A stretch of DNA of 64,000 bases, taken from Acheta domesticus (Eukaryota > Arthropoda > Insecta > Orthoptera > Gryllidae). Both the position numbers and the translations under genes were made by a program. The stretch is from assembly GCA_031308135.1 (NCBI GenBank), contig JAHLJT010000631.1:227192636-227256635 (forward strand). Reading direction: 5' to 3'. Under the pieces are notes generated by a model. The model was not told where the DNA came from and did not search any database. It saw only the letters and a program-made list of their open reading frames with translations. This document shows, one piece after another, positions 1-10,560 of this stretch; the first letter of the stretch is position 1, and each line of letters opens with the position of its first letter.

Positions 1-518
1 AAATGCGAGAAAGTATATAGTTTTTATCTTATTCATTGTCCAAAAAAACAGTGAAAATTGTCTGTGACGTACGGCGAAGGTACAATCTTTGCATGCTATC
101 TTAAGCTCCTGAATTTTTAACCATTATCTTTTCCTACTCATGCAGTTTAATTATGATTAAAAGTAGGAGCGAGCGTCATTGAAAAATTGATAACTTAGGA
201 AGTTAGTTTAATTCGTTTCAATATAACTTCGTGTAATAGAACTAGTACCTGTAATAGGCCCCGGTAAACGAGGAGGTACAGATTTGTTTTGATTGTAAGG
301 CTGAGGAAATAACTAAATCATCCACTCCCCCATGCAGCACAATTCGTGCTCAAGGAAACGTGCACAAATTGTGATTTTACATTTACTGCCCATAAACAAA
401 ACAAGGTACGTACGTGCTGGCGCTCAAGGGATCAAGTGAAACTTGGTGAAAAGCCTGACAGGAATGGGTGCCATGGATCCCAGAATATGACTGCGAGACG
501 TTGTTCTTCTTGTTCGTT
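1..518. other. AT-rich stretch, no gene seen
   Basis: No supported coding region. The open frame at 346-591 runs into the SINE B copy that starts near 519 and has no recognisable protein signature, so it is treated as chance. Confidence 0.5.
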
Positions 519-785
519 TGTACTTGGCGCGTCGGCCCGAGTACGGGCCACGGCATACCAGCAGCATCCCGGCCTCGCGGCCTTCGGTTAAAGGATACAT
601 GTGGTTAGCACGAAGACATCCCCATGCTGTATTCTGGCCTTCTCAACCTGAGAAGTGAATTTTATTATCGTCACACGCAACATATACTGGGAAAACGGAC
701 ACTATAATCTTGCCCGACTGGGAATCTAACCCGGGGTTGCGTCATGGAAAGCAAGAACGCTGACCAACGAGCTAAACCGCGAAGG
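519..785 (-). repeat. SINE B copy 1 (tRNA-derived)
   Basis: Read on the minus strand, positions 785 to about 705 look like a degenerate tRNA: a box A-like TTTAGCTCGTTGGTCAGC near 775 and a box B-like GGTTAGATTCCC near 730. The body runs down to a 3' end with GCGCCAAGTAC at about 519. The same arrangement recurs at 21495-21766, and the 3' part alone recurs at 6585-6682. The promoter boxes plus three dispersed copies support a SINE. It is not a functional tRNA gene, since the acceptor stem does not pair. No target duplication was identified. Confidence 0.75.
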
Positions 786-1865
786 CAGATATTGCTATTA
801 CCTTATTTAAATTATTTTTTAAAATATTTTAAGGGATGATTGAGTTATTATTTAAAGATTCAACTTATAATTAACGCGTTTCAGAAATGTACAACTCAAG
901 AAAAACACAGTGATATTGAAGGGGAAATAATATGTTTACACTCGATAATGTGGCGTTCAAAATTCGCTGTAAGTTCGCCTTAATAACAGCTCTGCCAAAA
1001 AAACGCACATAAGGCTCATCTCTGAATATACCGGCATAGAAAATTAGTTTCGACGTCTCTTATGTAATACATTTGCTTTGTCATCCTTTGCAACTTTGTC
1101 AACTTCCTAAATACGAATACTTCCAACCTGCTCACTTTTGATAGATCCAGGACATCGTGTTACAAGTTCATTTGCGTTAAAATTGATTAATTACGCAATC
1201 GACGAAAGCTCTTTTGTTTACTAGTGAGTGCACTCGCTACTCCATGACAAAAACGAATCCCTCGATGCAAAGGGACGTTTATGAGTTTCTTGATGGGGTA
1301 TGGTATTTCATCCCAATTTTCTACCTTCTGCATGCTTGCCTATAAAAATTTACAATTTAACACCCCATAGGGTAAATTCAACTATCTACCTTGAAGTCAT
1401 ATCAGGACAGATGATAAAAAATACTTACACCCAGAAAAATGGAAGTAAAGAAGTGTTGAAGTGTAATGTAATAGTTTAACTACTATTTCAAAACTTTTTA
1501 TGTAAGACTTTAGGTAGTGATACTTCGTTTATATTGGAAATCGAAACATAATAGACATAACTATTTGAGAACATGAATCCACTAAACTCTGAAGAATGAC
1601 ATGTGGGTCACAGCCTGCACAATACTAGTCATATCATAAGTCATACAATTTTGCCAGTAGCACATTTTAATAGCTAACATAATACAATTTACAAACGATA
1701 CCTTAACTTAAAGTATGTTTTGTTGTTAAAGAACGTTGATAACTAACATTTTTAACCACCACCTTATATTTTATGATCACATCCCAGTTGAAAACTGCAT
1801 TTCACTGAGGCAAAGGCGGAAAATTAAAAGTTTCTCTAATTATTTCGTAACATGTTTGTTCACAG
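786..1865. other. AT-rich stretch, no gene seen
   Basis: Unique-looking AT-rich sequence without a recognisable ORF, repeat or RNA gene. If the exon at 1866 is real, this is its upstream intron or flank. Confidence 0.5.
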
Positions 1866-1957
1866 TGGGATCAGCCAGTTCCTTGCTTGGCCGCATGGAG
1901 AGCCGAGACTCGACGTACAGCTCCATGTCGGAAGGGACAGACCGCTCCTCCTTCAGA
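1866..1957 (+). CDS. Candidate internal exon 1 of an unidentified gene
   Basis: Seen: a 92-base block much richer in GC than its surroundings, bounded by a splice acceptor (TTTGTTCACAG ending at 1865) and a strong donor (GTGAGT from 1958). In the open frame it encodes about 30 residues, including GSASSLLGRMESRDSTYSSM followed by SEGTDRSSFR, a serine-rich, low-hydrophobicity stretch like a disordered linker. The exon starts one base into a codon and ends on a codon boundary, so it can be spliced in phase to the candidate exon at 7133. The larger open frame 1736-2143 extends past both splice sites and is not the proposed product. The protein is not recognised. It could be a chance ORF, but the pairing of splice sites with composition argues against that. 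Confidence 0.4.
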
Positions 1958-3773
1958 GTGAGTATGCTGAGGTTAGTTCTGTGCACGGCTAAAGAGGAGC
2001 AGCAGCGTCAACGTGCTCCACGCCCTGACTCAACTGGGGCCCCGGAAGTTGTTTTTGAGACTAAACATATAAAAATGTTACTTCTAATTCAAATGAACCA
2101 CTTTAGACAATTTCTGTTGCACGGGAGATTTTGCTTGAAATAAAAGTCCACTGTGAATCTACTGCCCCATGCCTCTTGCTTTGTCTGGGCGCCCCTGATT
2201 CCGTGTTTTAACGCGAACGTGATGGACCAAGGTTGTTTCGCACGTGGGACTCATCGCGGCACGCGATGCTTTTTTCGTTAGTAGCCTTGGCCTTGGAAAC
2301 CACACATCCCAAATCCAGCCATTAAAATAACACGTTGCGTAACTTTCTAGGGTAGCGATGAACGTAACACCTTGACACTGGGGTTTTTGAATGTTAGTAT
2401 GTGTAGATGAGTCATGTTAGGCGAAAAAAGAAGAAACACAGCAGTCTCCCCCATTAGATGGGCAAATGAATCTTATGTCATTTTGCCGTGAAACGCTTCG
2501 TTGTTGCGCAGCAGTTCCTTGACGATTTCTCTTTTTTGCTAATGACCAGAAGTCAGTGGGTATAGTGAGTCGAAGCATTGATTATGCATATTTCACGGAA
2601 TTGCTAAAGAAAAATCCACTTGCTTCGCGTGCAAGAAATTTTGACGAAAAAAAGACGATAATTTGTGAACTGACGAAAAATATGCATTTGGGGACAGTTA
2701 TAAGCGGCGTGCGGCCCTGCAATCACGTCCAACCGGCAAACCCAGTGGTGTCAAGGTCTGCTACTGGTGGCAGTAGCACGCCTCGCGGCACCGTGCCATG
2801 CCACAAGTTTCTCTGCATCACTAGCGTCGGGAGAGGGAAACTATTAGTTACCCCGCCGTTTTACAATAGTGATGGCGTTTTCTCTTGCGGCGGGGTGATG
2901 AACTGCGTGGAGAAGAGGTTTCGTCGTGGCACTCGTGCCACGGACTACCGATCGTGACATCGACCTTGACAACACTGGACTAACCGCCGCTGTCAGAATT
3001 GCAGTGGGGTCGCTTTCGATGTATCATCTGAACAACAGTCGCGGTTTCAATTAAACACAAAGTGAACTCATTGCGTGAACGCATCAAATGAATTACAGTG
3101 ACACTCGCCAAATACCAAGTACAGATCACAGTACTCCTCCTAACAGTAGTTTATTGGTGTACTTTCAAAATAGGACGCACGTAACTTAAAGAATAAATAA
3201 ACGAACAAACACGTTTTACTGGAAGGGGATCTGTGGAAGAAGCGCTGAGTTAGAAGACGGGAACGCCGAGGTCGCGACTGCAGTACATTCTTCAATGCGA
3301 CGTCGCTGTGAAAGGAAACTTGTAGTACTAAAACAGCACGTACTTTTTTGCCATTAGTAATGGTTATGTAATTCGATTTATACCACAAGTTCTCTCCAAA
3401 TTAACACACCTCAGTCATATTTTTTTGTAAACCTCATTTGAAAGCGTAGAACATTTGGTGCTAAAAATAAACTGTAAGCAAGAAAGAAAAATAATTAAAA
3501 GTTAATAAATGTTACGATACTGATAGCGTTTCCAAAAAATGCAAATGGATCGAAAAATATGCGCTAGTAATTATTACACACTATGGTACTGTAATATTCT
3601 ACAAATAAATAAAAGTATTACTTTATATTACCGCGAACAAAAGACAGCTGTCATTATCGCCTTGTTACCAGTGCGGCGTTACAATTGGCTACAACAACCA
3701 ACAATGACCGCTCATCTATTCATTTTCACATTTAACAAAATTAAAGGACGCAATTTAAAATAAAATAACATAA

Positions 3774-3806
<33 letters not shown>

Positions 3807-3980
3807 AATATGAAATAATATACTAATTCTAAATTACGTAGCATCCAACAGAGTAAATTGGAAGATGGCGACTGAAGGCTAGCAATCTTAATTTCAAGAA
3901 GGTTTTAAATAATTTCTAAAGGATTAATTTGTAAACATATAACAAATACTCCAATGTAAGGCACGAACAAATATGAAATG
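1958..3980. other. Intron or intergenic stretch, no gene seen
   Basis: Open frames at 2556-2957 and 3140-3388 show no domain, splice borders or repeats. A GC-richer patch at 2690-2960 ends in a small hairpin (GTGGCACTCGTGCCAC near 2925). A (TAA)n microsatellite lies at 3775-3804. At 3805-3848 there is an extra copy of about 45 bases of the terminal repeat that begins the element at 3981. Confidence 0.5.
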
Positions 3981-4119
3981 ATATACACATTCTAGTTTAC
4001 GTAGCATCCACCTTACTCAAAACAGCTCTGAAATTACGATCAGGATGCCAAGGATTTTCAGAGCGAGAGACTAATGTTAACGCCCAATTACTTAAAAAGT
4101 ACTCATTTTTTTCGAAAAA

Positions 4120-4730
4120 TTCAACATGGACTTATTTGAAGATAGTTTTTAATGAACACATTTCATTAACAAAGAAAACAAATTATCTTTATAATTGTAG
4201 TTGTAGGACGACGCCCAAACAAATTTAAATTTTTTAAATTTTCGAACAATGAGGGTTTTGAACATGAGACCTGCACCATTCTCTTAAACGTCCTTTACAC
4301 TATCCAAAAACAAAGGTTAATGAAAAAAGTTGGGGCTATTTTTTTGAAAATTTTGAAAATGTTTCAGAGGCTTCATGTAAAGAACCCTCCAAAATTAATA
4401 TATCGATTTCAAATTCCAGGGGACATGATAACAGCCAGATCGATCGGGAAATGTCAATTTTGGAGAAAATCGGCTGAAAGGGTTAGTCGCTAGTGTTGTT
4501 CACACGGACGTATGGACAGACCGACATAGGTTTTGCCGTCAATCGTTTTTTCGGTTTCAAGGACCAACAAAAAGGGGATTATGCCTACACCACGTGTTAG
4601 AGAATTTTTTCTAAATTTATCAGTTGGATTAATCCACTTTTTCATTACAACGGCCCTGAAATAAGAGTTGTTTTTGCCGAAAATTCACCGTTTGTAGCGC
4701 AGAATTACATAAATTTCTCTTCTTAGAAGT
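4120..4730 (+). repeat. AT-rich dispersed repeat family F, copy 1
   Basis: It shares an ordered series of motifs with 57403-57980: CACCATTCTCTTAAAC, GGGAAATGTCAATTTTGGAG, a short GGACAGAC tract, TTTTGCCGTCA followed by TTTTCGG, then TTTATCCACTTTTTCATTAC and CATAAATTTCTC. More distant relatives are at 18080-19275 and 31240-32000. No coding potential is seen. Confidence 0.6.
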
Positions 4731-4845
4731 TCCTTGTTAAGCGCGAGAAACTAAAACTTGGTGGCACTTAAGATCTGATTTTTGCTCCATTTGAGTGTAG
4801 TAGTAGTAAAAGTAGTAGTGGTAGTGGTAGTATTAGCGATGTTCT

Positions 4846-5020
4846 TTACAGCTGACGCCGCTTCTCGCATCCTAGTCGCCACGTCTTTCGATCTTTCCAA
4901 TCTTCCTCTTGAATATCTCGTTGCTTCATTGCTTTTTCTATCTCCTTTTCCCTTGTTTTTCTTGGTCTGCCACGTTTCCTGTTTCTTTGAGGTAACCATT
5001 CAAAATTTTCTTAGGCCACC
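4846..5020 (-). pseudogene. C-terminal fragment of a non-LTR retrotransposon polyprotein
   Basis: On the minus strand an open frame of about 56 codons reads EWLPQRNRKRGRPRKTREKE and continues to WKDRKTWRLGCEKRRQL before a stop at 4846-4848. A basic RGRPRKT block followed by an amphipathic segment and a WxDRKxWR motif is the usual extreme C-terminus of many arthropod LINE reverse transcriptases. Immediately 3' (towards lower coordinates) is an (ACTACC)n-like tail at about 4795-4840, consistent with a LINE 3' end. Only the last tenth or so of such a protein is present, so this is a severely 5'-truncated insertion. The clade is not resolvable. Confidence 0.65.
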
Positions 5021-5559
5021 GACTTTTCGTCATCATACCGAAAGAAATGAGTACTTTTTAAGTAATTGGGTGTTAACGTTAGTCTCTCGCTCTGAAAATC
5101 CTTGGCTTCCTGATCATAATTTCAGAGCTGTTTTGAGTAAGGTGGATGCTACGTAAATTAGAATGTGTATATGACCATACCACCTCAATCTTTTAGCATC
5201 AACTACATCCATTATATCAATATTAATATCCATTTGATTATGTATAATAGGTGGAAAACGGAATTCGGCATATCAAGTAAGTGCGTAATGGTGGAATCAG
5301 AAAGACAGAAAACACTAATCAAGCAGAGTTTCTCAACAGAACGTCTTTGGAATGAAATTCGGTGTATTATCAACTTGGTTGTGCTGCCGGATCGCTGCTT
5401 TTATGCAATTGCCATTAGTTGCAGGGCCAATATTCTTCAAGGGATGCTTTCTTACGCTTTTGTGGTACGCGATTATTTGTATGAGTGGGAGCGCTGGTCA
5501 GTTCTTCAAACCTCTGCGACAAAAAACAAAAACCTTCAACCGTGCTATCAGTTTTGGAA

Positions 5560-6492
5560 ATGCGCAGAACGTTTCGACGATAATTATATAAGCTGGATCA
5601 AAATGGGAAAATTACAAATTTACAGTAACAGACAAGAAGAACGTTTCTAACCCCCCGGCAAATAAAAGCAGGCCTTCCCCAAGGTTCCCCCTTTCATCCA
5701 TCCTTTGCAACCTTTACATATCTGATATACCTACCTCTTCCTACGTATATATCGCACAATTTACTGACGTTACTGCCAACTTCGTGTCCAACCATTCATT
5801 AAATCACACTTGCAATAAAATTGAACGACATTTGAAAAACATAGAAGATTGGTCCTTAAAATGAAAAATCAAGCTCAATATATCAAAATCAACAGCCAAA
5901 ATATTTTCTCTCAGAACATTCTCTACCCCCACCACCTTAAAATTAATAACACAATCCCCTGAAAACCATACAACCAAACCGTTTAATATTTGGGACTAAA
6001 CTTTGACACAAGATTAAACTGGAAAGCTCACAAGGAAATGAAAATGCAAGAAACCAAAATTAAATTAATTGTGCTAAAACCACTTCTAAACGACAAAAGC
6101 AGTATCGCCTTAAGCAATGCCTAACTCAATACAAAGCAATAATCAGATCTTTAATGTTGTATGCTTGCCCCATTTGGACGAACGCATCCCAAAGAAACAT
6201 CTATCAAATACAAATAATGCAAAACAAATTCCTCAGATTAGCCTCTCATGCCCCGTGGTTCACTTCTAACGTTCAACTCCATAGAAAATTACACTTTCTA
6301 TCCTTCGATCATCACACAGCCCATCTATCCAACAATTTCTATTCAAATATATCCTCAACAAATCGAATTCAACCTAGCTACTACAACCCACTAGCCCACT
6401 ATAACCTAGCCATAACCAACAATTTCGCGATCCAAATCCGAAATAAACATCCGCTGAATGCTTTTCTCCAAATATTTTCCGATGTTAACTAA
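5560..6492 (+). pseudogene. Jockey-like reverse transcriptase remnant
   Basis: Translated fragments in changing frames follow the order of a Jockey-group RT. They run from KFTVTDKKNVSN near 5615 to RQIKAGLPQGSP at about 5652, then CNLYISDIPT, an active-site region reading AQFTDVTANF near 5755, a YLGLNFDTRLNWKAH-like segment near 5990, and MLYACPIWTN plus LRLASHAPWFTSN at 6154-6270. The catalytic box expected as FADDT reads FTDVT, so one metal-binding aspartate is lost. There are also several frameshifts and stops. The N-terminal half (endonuclease, fingers) is absent or unrecognisable; the open frame at 5165-5650 shows no similarity that I can see. Dead 5'-truncated copy. Confidence 0.75.
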
Positions 6493-6584
6493 GCGTAGGT
6501 GCTCAATGAATATCCTATACCAGTGTTGTAGTTATAATAGAATTATTTTAGATAATTAAGGCTAACTATAAGCCATCCCTGTGT

Positions 6585-6682
6585 ATGTGCTAACCACACA
6601 TACCCCTTAACCCATGACCGCGAGGCCGGGAGGCTGCTGGTAGGCCCTGACCTGTAACAGGCTGTCGCGCCAAGTACATAAG
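6585..6682 (+). repeat. SINE B 3' part, or 3' end of the Jockey-like element
   Basis: These 98 bases align along their length with the 3' half of SINE B (reverse complement of about 519-615): GTGCTAACCACA, CCGCGAGGCCGGGA, GCTGCTGGTA, and the same CGCGCCAAGTAC end. No tRNA head precedes it. It sits 92 bases after the RT stop of the Jockey-like remnant, where the LINE 3' UTR should be. It may be a truncated SINE or the LINE tail that the SINE shares. Confidence 0.6.
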
Positions 6683-6816
6683 CCATCTCAAATACGTGTG
6701 AAAAAGCAAAAGTTACTGAACCATGTACTTATCATTCCAAGAATAAAAATAATTTGTAAAGGAAATCCTTATCATTTTTCAAAGCGCCGGTTACTCAGTC
6801 GAACATCAAACTTGTT

Positions 6817-7078
6817 CACTGGCGGATCCAGGGCGAGCTATGCCCCGCCCCCCCAAAAAAGGTGTAGAATGTTCGTTTACCTTCCTTTATTTGGCAAAAT
6901 TAATATAAATATTTATGTATGACCAAATTATGTAATTATTTAAACAATAATATTGTTTAGTATCGCATCTTCAGGACATACATAATATACAATATAATAA
7001 CAAATAAGTTTATTATTTAACAAAAATCTACGATGCCCCCTCCCCCCCCCAAAAAAAATTGGTTGGGTCCCCCCCCTG
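6817..7078 (+). mobile_element. hAT-like end plus C-rich tracts
   Basis: CACTGGCGGATCCAGG at 6817 resembles the terminal sequence of many hAT elements in insects. It is followed by a C7 run, AT-rich filler and another C/A homopolymer block at 7034-7077. A matching second terminus was not found, so the boundaries are approximate. Confidence 0.3.
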
Positions 7079-7132
7079 CACTTGTTGGAGAAAACCGTCG
7101 ACCGCGCTGATCTCGTCCCGCTTTGCCCGCAG

Positions 7133-7366
7133 AGCACGGCCACCAGCGTGGCCAGCAGCGACGCGGGGGCGGCGGCGGCGATGCCTCCGGCGGAGGTGGC
7201 GCGCGCGGCGGCGACGGCCGAAGCTTTACCGGCGGCGGCGGCGGCGGCCGCGGCGACAGCGGAGGAGGCGGAGCGGGCGGCCGGGCCCCCGCAGCTGCAC
7301 CTCACGCTGCAGTTCGTGGGCGGCGAGGAGCGCTCCGCCCTCGGCCGACTCCTCATCGGCATCAAG
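7133..7366 (+). CDS. Candidate Ala-rich exon ending in a C2-domain-like segment
   Basis: Seen: a 234-base GC-rich block between an acceptor (CTTTGCCCGCAG ending at 7132) and a donor (ATCAAG then GTGCGC from 7367). It is open throughout and is exactly 78 codons with phase 0 at both ends. The first about 50 residues are alanine-rich, with runs of 5-8 Ala. The end reads PPQLHLTLQFVGGEERSALG then RLLIGIK. Known: C2 domains of the synaptotagmin, Doc2 and Slp type open with LxxxLxY, a loop, then LxVxI. Inferred: this exon may encode a disordered linker and beta strands 1-2 of such a domain, with the calcium-binding loops in downstream exons not seen here. It joins in phase with the candidate exon at 1866-1957. 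GCC/GCG-repeat composition could also mimic coding sequence. Confidence 0.45.
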
Positions 7367-7418
7367 GTGCGCAAAAAGAAAGCCGTTGGGATCGTATAAC
7401 AGTACATTACGAAACGAT

Positions 7419-7508
7419 GATGTAATGATGGGTATTAATACAGTGTGATTTACGATACGAGCGAGGAACTAGCGAGTACCGTAAACTTCACACGAGTGAC
7501 ATTACATC
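7419..7508. repeat. 90-bp imperfect palindrome
   Basis: GATGTAATG at 7419 pairs with CATTACATC ending at 7508. An inner stem GTGTGATTTACG pairs with CGTAAACTTCACAC. The loop contains GAGCGAGGAACTAGCGAG. It could be a tiny inverted-repeat element or a structured RNA. It lies just 3' of the candidate exon donor at 7367. Confidence 0.55.
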
Positions 7509-10204
7509 GAGTTTCTTACGGTAATTTTTATACGACTCACGGTAACTTTTATAAGTTAAACTTTCATTGAATCGTTTCGCGGCAGTTGACATACAGGATT
7601 CGGTCAAGGCCACCTAGCGGACAGTTCCTTGTCATACCCAAAGATATTGGGTAGTATTACCTGGATACACAAGTAGCGCTAGTGTAGCGTTACAAATTGA
7701 ACGCTGCGCTCTGCGCCATATTGTAGGCGACTAGTTCCCTGGCAGGTGCTGACAGGCGTGTTGTGTGTCCGTAGATGAGAAGAGTTGTGGGTATTTCTCA
7801 TGTAAATTATTATTTTGCAGTGATTCTTCGCACCGCAGGGGGCTTTAGTTTACCAATCCGCCATAAGTCCGAAGTCACAATTACTTCTTTGTGACTGGTC
7901 ATGAATCTGAATCGCAATGAAATATGAATCGTAATGAGTATCACTATAAAACGGGTTGCAGCCATCAAATGACACAATTATACAATGGGAGTAGAAACAG
8001 TGATTTATTGATCGATTATCCCGGGCACGTCATCTGCAATGGCAATTGTACAGCCAGACAAAAACGCCCTCAGTTCCGTTCGTTCTCGGCGGCCACGCGC
8101 CGATACTACAGTGTCAGAGAATGCCAGTTCCGGAATTACCATTATCGAGAACGAACGATACCGAAACTTAGCCTGTTATCGGAGTACGCCGACCGCGTAG
8201 AATGGATACGCTGGAGGCGTCAACGGAGCTCTCGCCACCGTTTAGTATAGCTCAAACTCGACGGGCGCTATGTCTTGTTGAATAAGGCAAAATATTTTTG
8301 CGAATTGTAAGATTTGTACATTGACCAATACACTGACAATCTAACGGCATCTGCAATTTTTGTAGATAGCCTTAGGCTTTTGACATGTATATAATAAAAA
8401 GAATTAAAAAAAATAATTATGACGAATATTTATTTCGTCTATTTTCACGTAAATATATTTTAAGGCATATTTAACTTTCTAAGTTTTTTTCTTGAAATGT
8501 ATTTTTATTTTCTTCTAGTTTGGTTAAAAACGTATGTTAAAATCATTTCCACTTTCAATAATACCAGCAGTTTGGCACCGAACCTCTATTTTTTCTAGAT
8601 CTAGACCGAGGATGTCATTTGTTTTTGAATTTGACATTCTGTATCTTTAGATACCACAAGCTCGCTTTCCTCTTAATTCTTTACACAAAGAAAAGAAGCG
8701 GATTATCGTAGGTGACCGATGGGTCATGGGCGACCGCTGGGCTCAGATTCGCAATGCAAACATCACTCGTGTCTCAGTGTGTCGACTTCCGTCGTTGATA
8801 TCTCACCGTCCCACATGTTCTTCCAGGAAGGTAAAGGAAATGGAAAGAAGGTTCTGTTAATTGAAAGAATTGTGCGTTAGGTTTCTTTCGTATGCCAGTG
8901 ATCGAATGAAAGTCGATTAAAACATTTATGTTAATCATTTCTAGACTTATACTAAATTACAGCATTTTTCTATGGCGCAAAAATGTTATAAATTTATCAA
9001 TTTTCCCTCGTTTCATATGGTGTATAAATGTAGAGTATTATAATTCATTATGTATTGCGAATTTCTGAAAACTCTACCCGTGTGTGGCGATAGGGCAAGG
9101 AATCGAATAGGCTGATTTGCAGTGGGCACCGTTGTTTGGCCGCTAATTGTTTCACCCAATTCAGAGGTCATGGCGACATACATAAACTGTTACACAATAA
9201 ATTGTGCCCAGTGTCGATTGGATGTTTTCACGCAGGGAAGAACAGTACCCATATTAATTTTGTTTCGCATATGCGTTTTATTATGTAATGATGAAATTAA
9301 TATCAATGTTAATTGTGTTTAATAAATATGCCTTATATTCGAATTTGTAGGAAACTTAAATGACATAACAACAGGTATGAAATTAATTATTTTTCCCTTA
9401 ACTCATATATATTTAACACATTTTTAATAATTATAATTATAATTATATAACACATTTTTATGCTTTCATATGTAGTTCTGGAATGTTAACTTTTATCATT
9501 ATTTTCTTTGCTTACTTGAAAGTAAACAGCAGGTCCATTTACATTATTAGAGATTCCAATTAATAACCTGGATTTCAATGTTGTGTAATCATTCACAATG
9601 TAAAAACAATTGATGAAAATTATTTTAGTTTTTATTTTATTCTATTTTATTGATCTTGCTAAAAAGTGGATTTTAAATTACTTTTTGCACACTTTTTTGC
9701 TTTTAATTATTCCAAAAATTGTATTATTTGCTTTCTAAAATGATTTGCAATTTATCGAGTGATTGTTACTTATCAACCAATTAATAGGTAAATTTAAATT
9801 GTATTTTATTAATTGTAATTGATTATAATTAATCAATTACAATTAAATGAAAGAGTTTTGCGATCACAAAACGTGGCTCTTGCAGTTGCGTCGAGCGGCC
9901 GAGCCTGCGCCGAGCGCCCGGCAGCGGTCGCTTCTTCCGAGACTGCGGGTATCGGCCGATACTGACGAGAACAGCCGAGAATGGAGCGGTTCCGATAGTT
10001 TCGATTCTTGAAGGAGACCTACGTGTTAATTTCAACAGGCAGATAAGGAGCGCGCGCGCGACCTTCAAAGCTCGGAGACTGCGAAAGCAAAGGTACCGAG
10101 ACCGTTCGATAATAGAATGCGTTTTGCCCGGCTCTAGGCAATTGGTTACGTAAGAGTATTGCGTGTTATAACCCGGTAGTTTGCGGTGTTTTTTTCTCTC
10201 GTCG
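7509..10204. other. Mixed stretch, no gene supported
   Basis: Open frames at 7924-8250 and 9829-10296 (minus) lie in GC-richer patches (8020-8260 and 9850-10200) that stand out from the AT-rich surroundings. I recognise no domain and no convincing splice pair in them. A 36-bp palindrome of the TAATTGTAATTGATTA type lies at 9811-9846. Confidence 0.4.
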
Positions 10205-10560
10205 GAAAGGTCATCCGGTGCCGATCTCCACGGCGGTTTGCGAGGTTTTCCCCTCAATTTATCTCCCCCAGCGGGGCACGATGTCATCCGGAACAAGCTG
10301 CAATCACCCGATGCATGTGGTAGTGAAGTGCATGTATGAAAGTGTGTCTAAGAAGAGAGGTTTGAAAGATGTAGAAAATATTGCGCGCGGTTCGCGACCC
10401 ATTTTTTACGGTACTGCTTCTGCTTTCACCTGGTACTGATTCGAAAAATCACGGACAACTACCGATCAGGGTAAACTACAGCTAGACTTCTCCAGGCAGT
10501 TGTTGAATTCGACATAGCTTTGTAGTTGTCGAAAATCCGCCTGAGCTAATCTCTCTCTTC
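10205..10560 (-). repeat. SINE A copy 1 (3' truncated)
   Basis: It matches the SINE A body on the minus strand: the GGTAGTGAAGTGCATG segment, the GCGCGGTTCGCGACCC block, the ACCTGGTACTGATTCG core and GACAACTACCGATCAG, ending in TTGTCGAAAATCCGCC. The tRNA-like head is poorly preserved. Confidence 0.7.

Larger units (their letters stand above)
3981..5172. mobile_element. Composite element with 135-bp terminal inverted repeats
   Basis: Positions 3981-4115 and 5039-5172 are inverted copies of each other, with only scattered mismatches. The outer ends read ATATACACATTCTA, and both arms contain TTACGTAGCATCCACCTTAC. The interior (about 920 bases) is a patchwork: AT-rich family F sequence at 4120-4730, then a GTA-type microsatellite and the C-terminus of a LINE on the minus strand at 4846-5020. 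No transposase is visible, so this looks like a non-autonomous or fold-back DNA transposon that carries or received other repeats. Part of the left end is tandemly duplicated at 3805-3848. The superfamily cannot be named from the ends. Confidence 0.7.

Noticed and set aside
705..785. tRNA gene on the minus strand
   Set aside because: tRNA-like boxes only; part of SINE B copy 1, repeated at 21495-21766.
4751..5156. Plus-strand open frame opposite the LINE tail
   Set aside because: Antisense shadow of the LINE C-terminus and its microsatellite, running into the right inverted arm.
7059..7448. Other long open frames overlapping the 7133-7366 block on both strands
   Set aside because: GC-repeat composition opens several frames at once. 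Only the plus frame with matching acceptor, donor and phase was kept.
9829..10296. 155-codon minus-strand open frame
   Set aside because: It spans AT-rich sequence, a GC-rich patch and the start of a SINE A copy. There is no recognisable domain or splice signal.
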